Origin: Marinobacter arenosus | GTDB taxonomy: Bacteria > Pseudomonadota > Gammaproteobacteria > Pseudomonadales > Oleiphilaceae | Direction: 5' to 3' | Assembly: GCF_019264345.1 (NCBI RefSeq) | Contig: NZ_JAHVAO010000001.1 | Span: forward strand, 558,001-622,000 | Length of the DNA: 64,000 nucleotides | Part shown: positions 63,792-64,000 of the stretch, piece by piece | Numbering within the stretch: position 1 is the first letter of the stretch | Layout: every line of letters starts with the position of its first letter | Program-made: the position numbers and the translations under genes | Notes under the pieces: model-generated | The model's input: only the letters and a program-made list of their open reading frames with translations | Told to the model about the DNA's origin: nothing | Databases searched by the model: none

Positions 63792-64000
63792 ATGGATGAA
63801 GCTCTTGAACGATGCCTGAGGGAGTTCTGTCAGGTGGACCTCTACCTGTGTGCGGGCGAACTCAGCCAGGATGACTCAAGCTACCTCATCGAACGACAAT
63901 GGATGCAGCGAGCGGTGACGAGTCGAAAGCGGGAGTTTTATTCCGGCCGGTGGCTCGCTCGTCAAGCGCTGGAACGCGCAGGCGTGCCGGCCCAGGCCCT
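63792..64000 (+). CDS. 4'-phosphopantetheinyl transferase, N-terminal part
   Basis: The ATG at 63792 opens 69 residues before the window ends. TSRKREFYSGRWLARQALER matches the RRREFxxGRxxAR motif of EntD/Sfp-type phosphopantetheinyl transferases, which activate acyl or peptidyl carrier proteins. Exosortase A loci often contain an acyl carrier protein and an acyl-CoA ligase, so a carrier-protein pathway may follow beyond the window. Catalytic Asp/Glu residues lie outside. Confidence 0.8.
   Translation, partial: MDEALERCLREFCQVDLYLCAGELSQDDSSYLIERQWMQRAVTSRKREFYSGRWLARQALERAGVPAQA

Overview
The window looks like a piece of chromosome from a marine gammaproteobacterium of the Marinobacter type. 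This is inferred from family content and gene order only (PA3286-like ketosynthase, ThrH, GspA/GspB, YcgL-YcgN-Rnd, DnaX-YbaB-RecR beside the SRP RNA, an exosortase A locus). No rRNA, tRNA, CRISPR array, phage or insertion sequence was seen. Genes are tightly packed, with many 1-14 bp start/stop overlaps.

Layout. 1-5.0 kb: a minus-strand run of DUF58, TgpA-like transglutaminase, HolB, PilZ and a cut alpha/beta hydrolase. 5.2-7.7 kb: three secreted proteins of unknown role, one of the DUF6160 family. 7.9-11.8 kb: pabB, thrH, cysH, cysB. 12.0-15.0 kb: a large MalT-like LuxR regulator, then an intergenic stretch with a perfect CRP/Vfr-type box, a hairpin and a strong terminator, which looks like a small-RNA gene. 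15.0-24 kb: dinG-gspB-gspA, a patatin phospholipase, mlaA, a thioesterase and a FabH-like synthase. 24-30 kb: hrpA, fadD and a PhaJ/MaoC-like hydratase.

30.4-38.9 kb is the most unusual part: nine minus-strand genes, mostly overlapping. They encode a TonB/AgmX-like protein, two ExbD/TolR-like proteins (one without the usual membrane aspartate), one ExbB/TolQ-like channel, a TPR lipoprotein, two large TPR exported proteins and two small exported proteins. Together they look like an envelope-spanning, proton-driven machine, similar in logic to the Myxococcus Agl-Glt motor. Its output is unknown. An intergenic region with an orphan plus-strand terminator separates it from a MoxR/VWA group (39.2-43.2 kb).

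43.2-49.5 kb holds housekeeping genes: a small membrane protein, ycgN, ycgL, rnd, recR, ybaB, dnaX, the 4.5S RNA (ffs) and a 2OG-Fe(II) oxygenase. 49.6-52.4 kb: yeaD-like mutarotase, an acyltransferase and an epimerase-like protein without the usual catalytic residues. 52.4-60.4 kb: prsK-prsR-prsT-xrtA, the regulatory and sorting core of a PEP-CTERM/exosortase A system. It is followed by a convergent group (formyltransferase, FemAB/CelD-like acyltransferase, JmjC/cupin-like protein) and the start of a phosphopantetheinyl transferase. No PEP-CTERM substrate is in the window.

All functional calls come from reading motifs and gene order; no database search was run.
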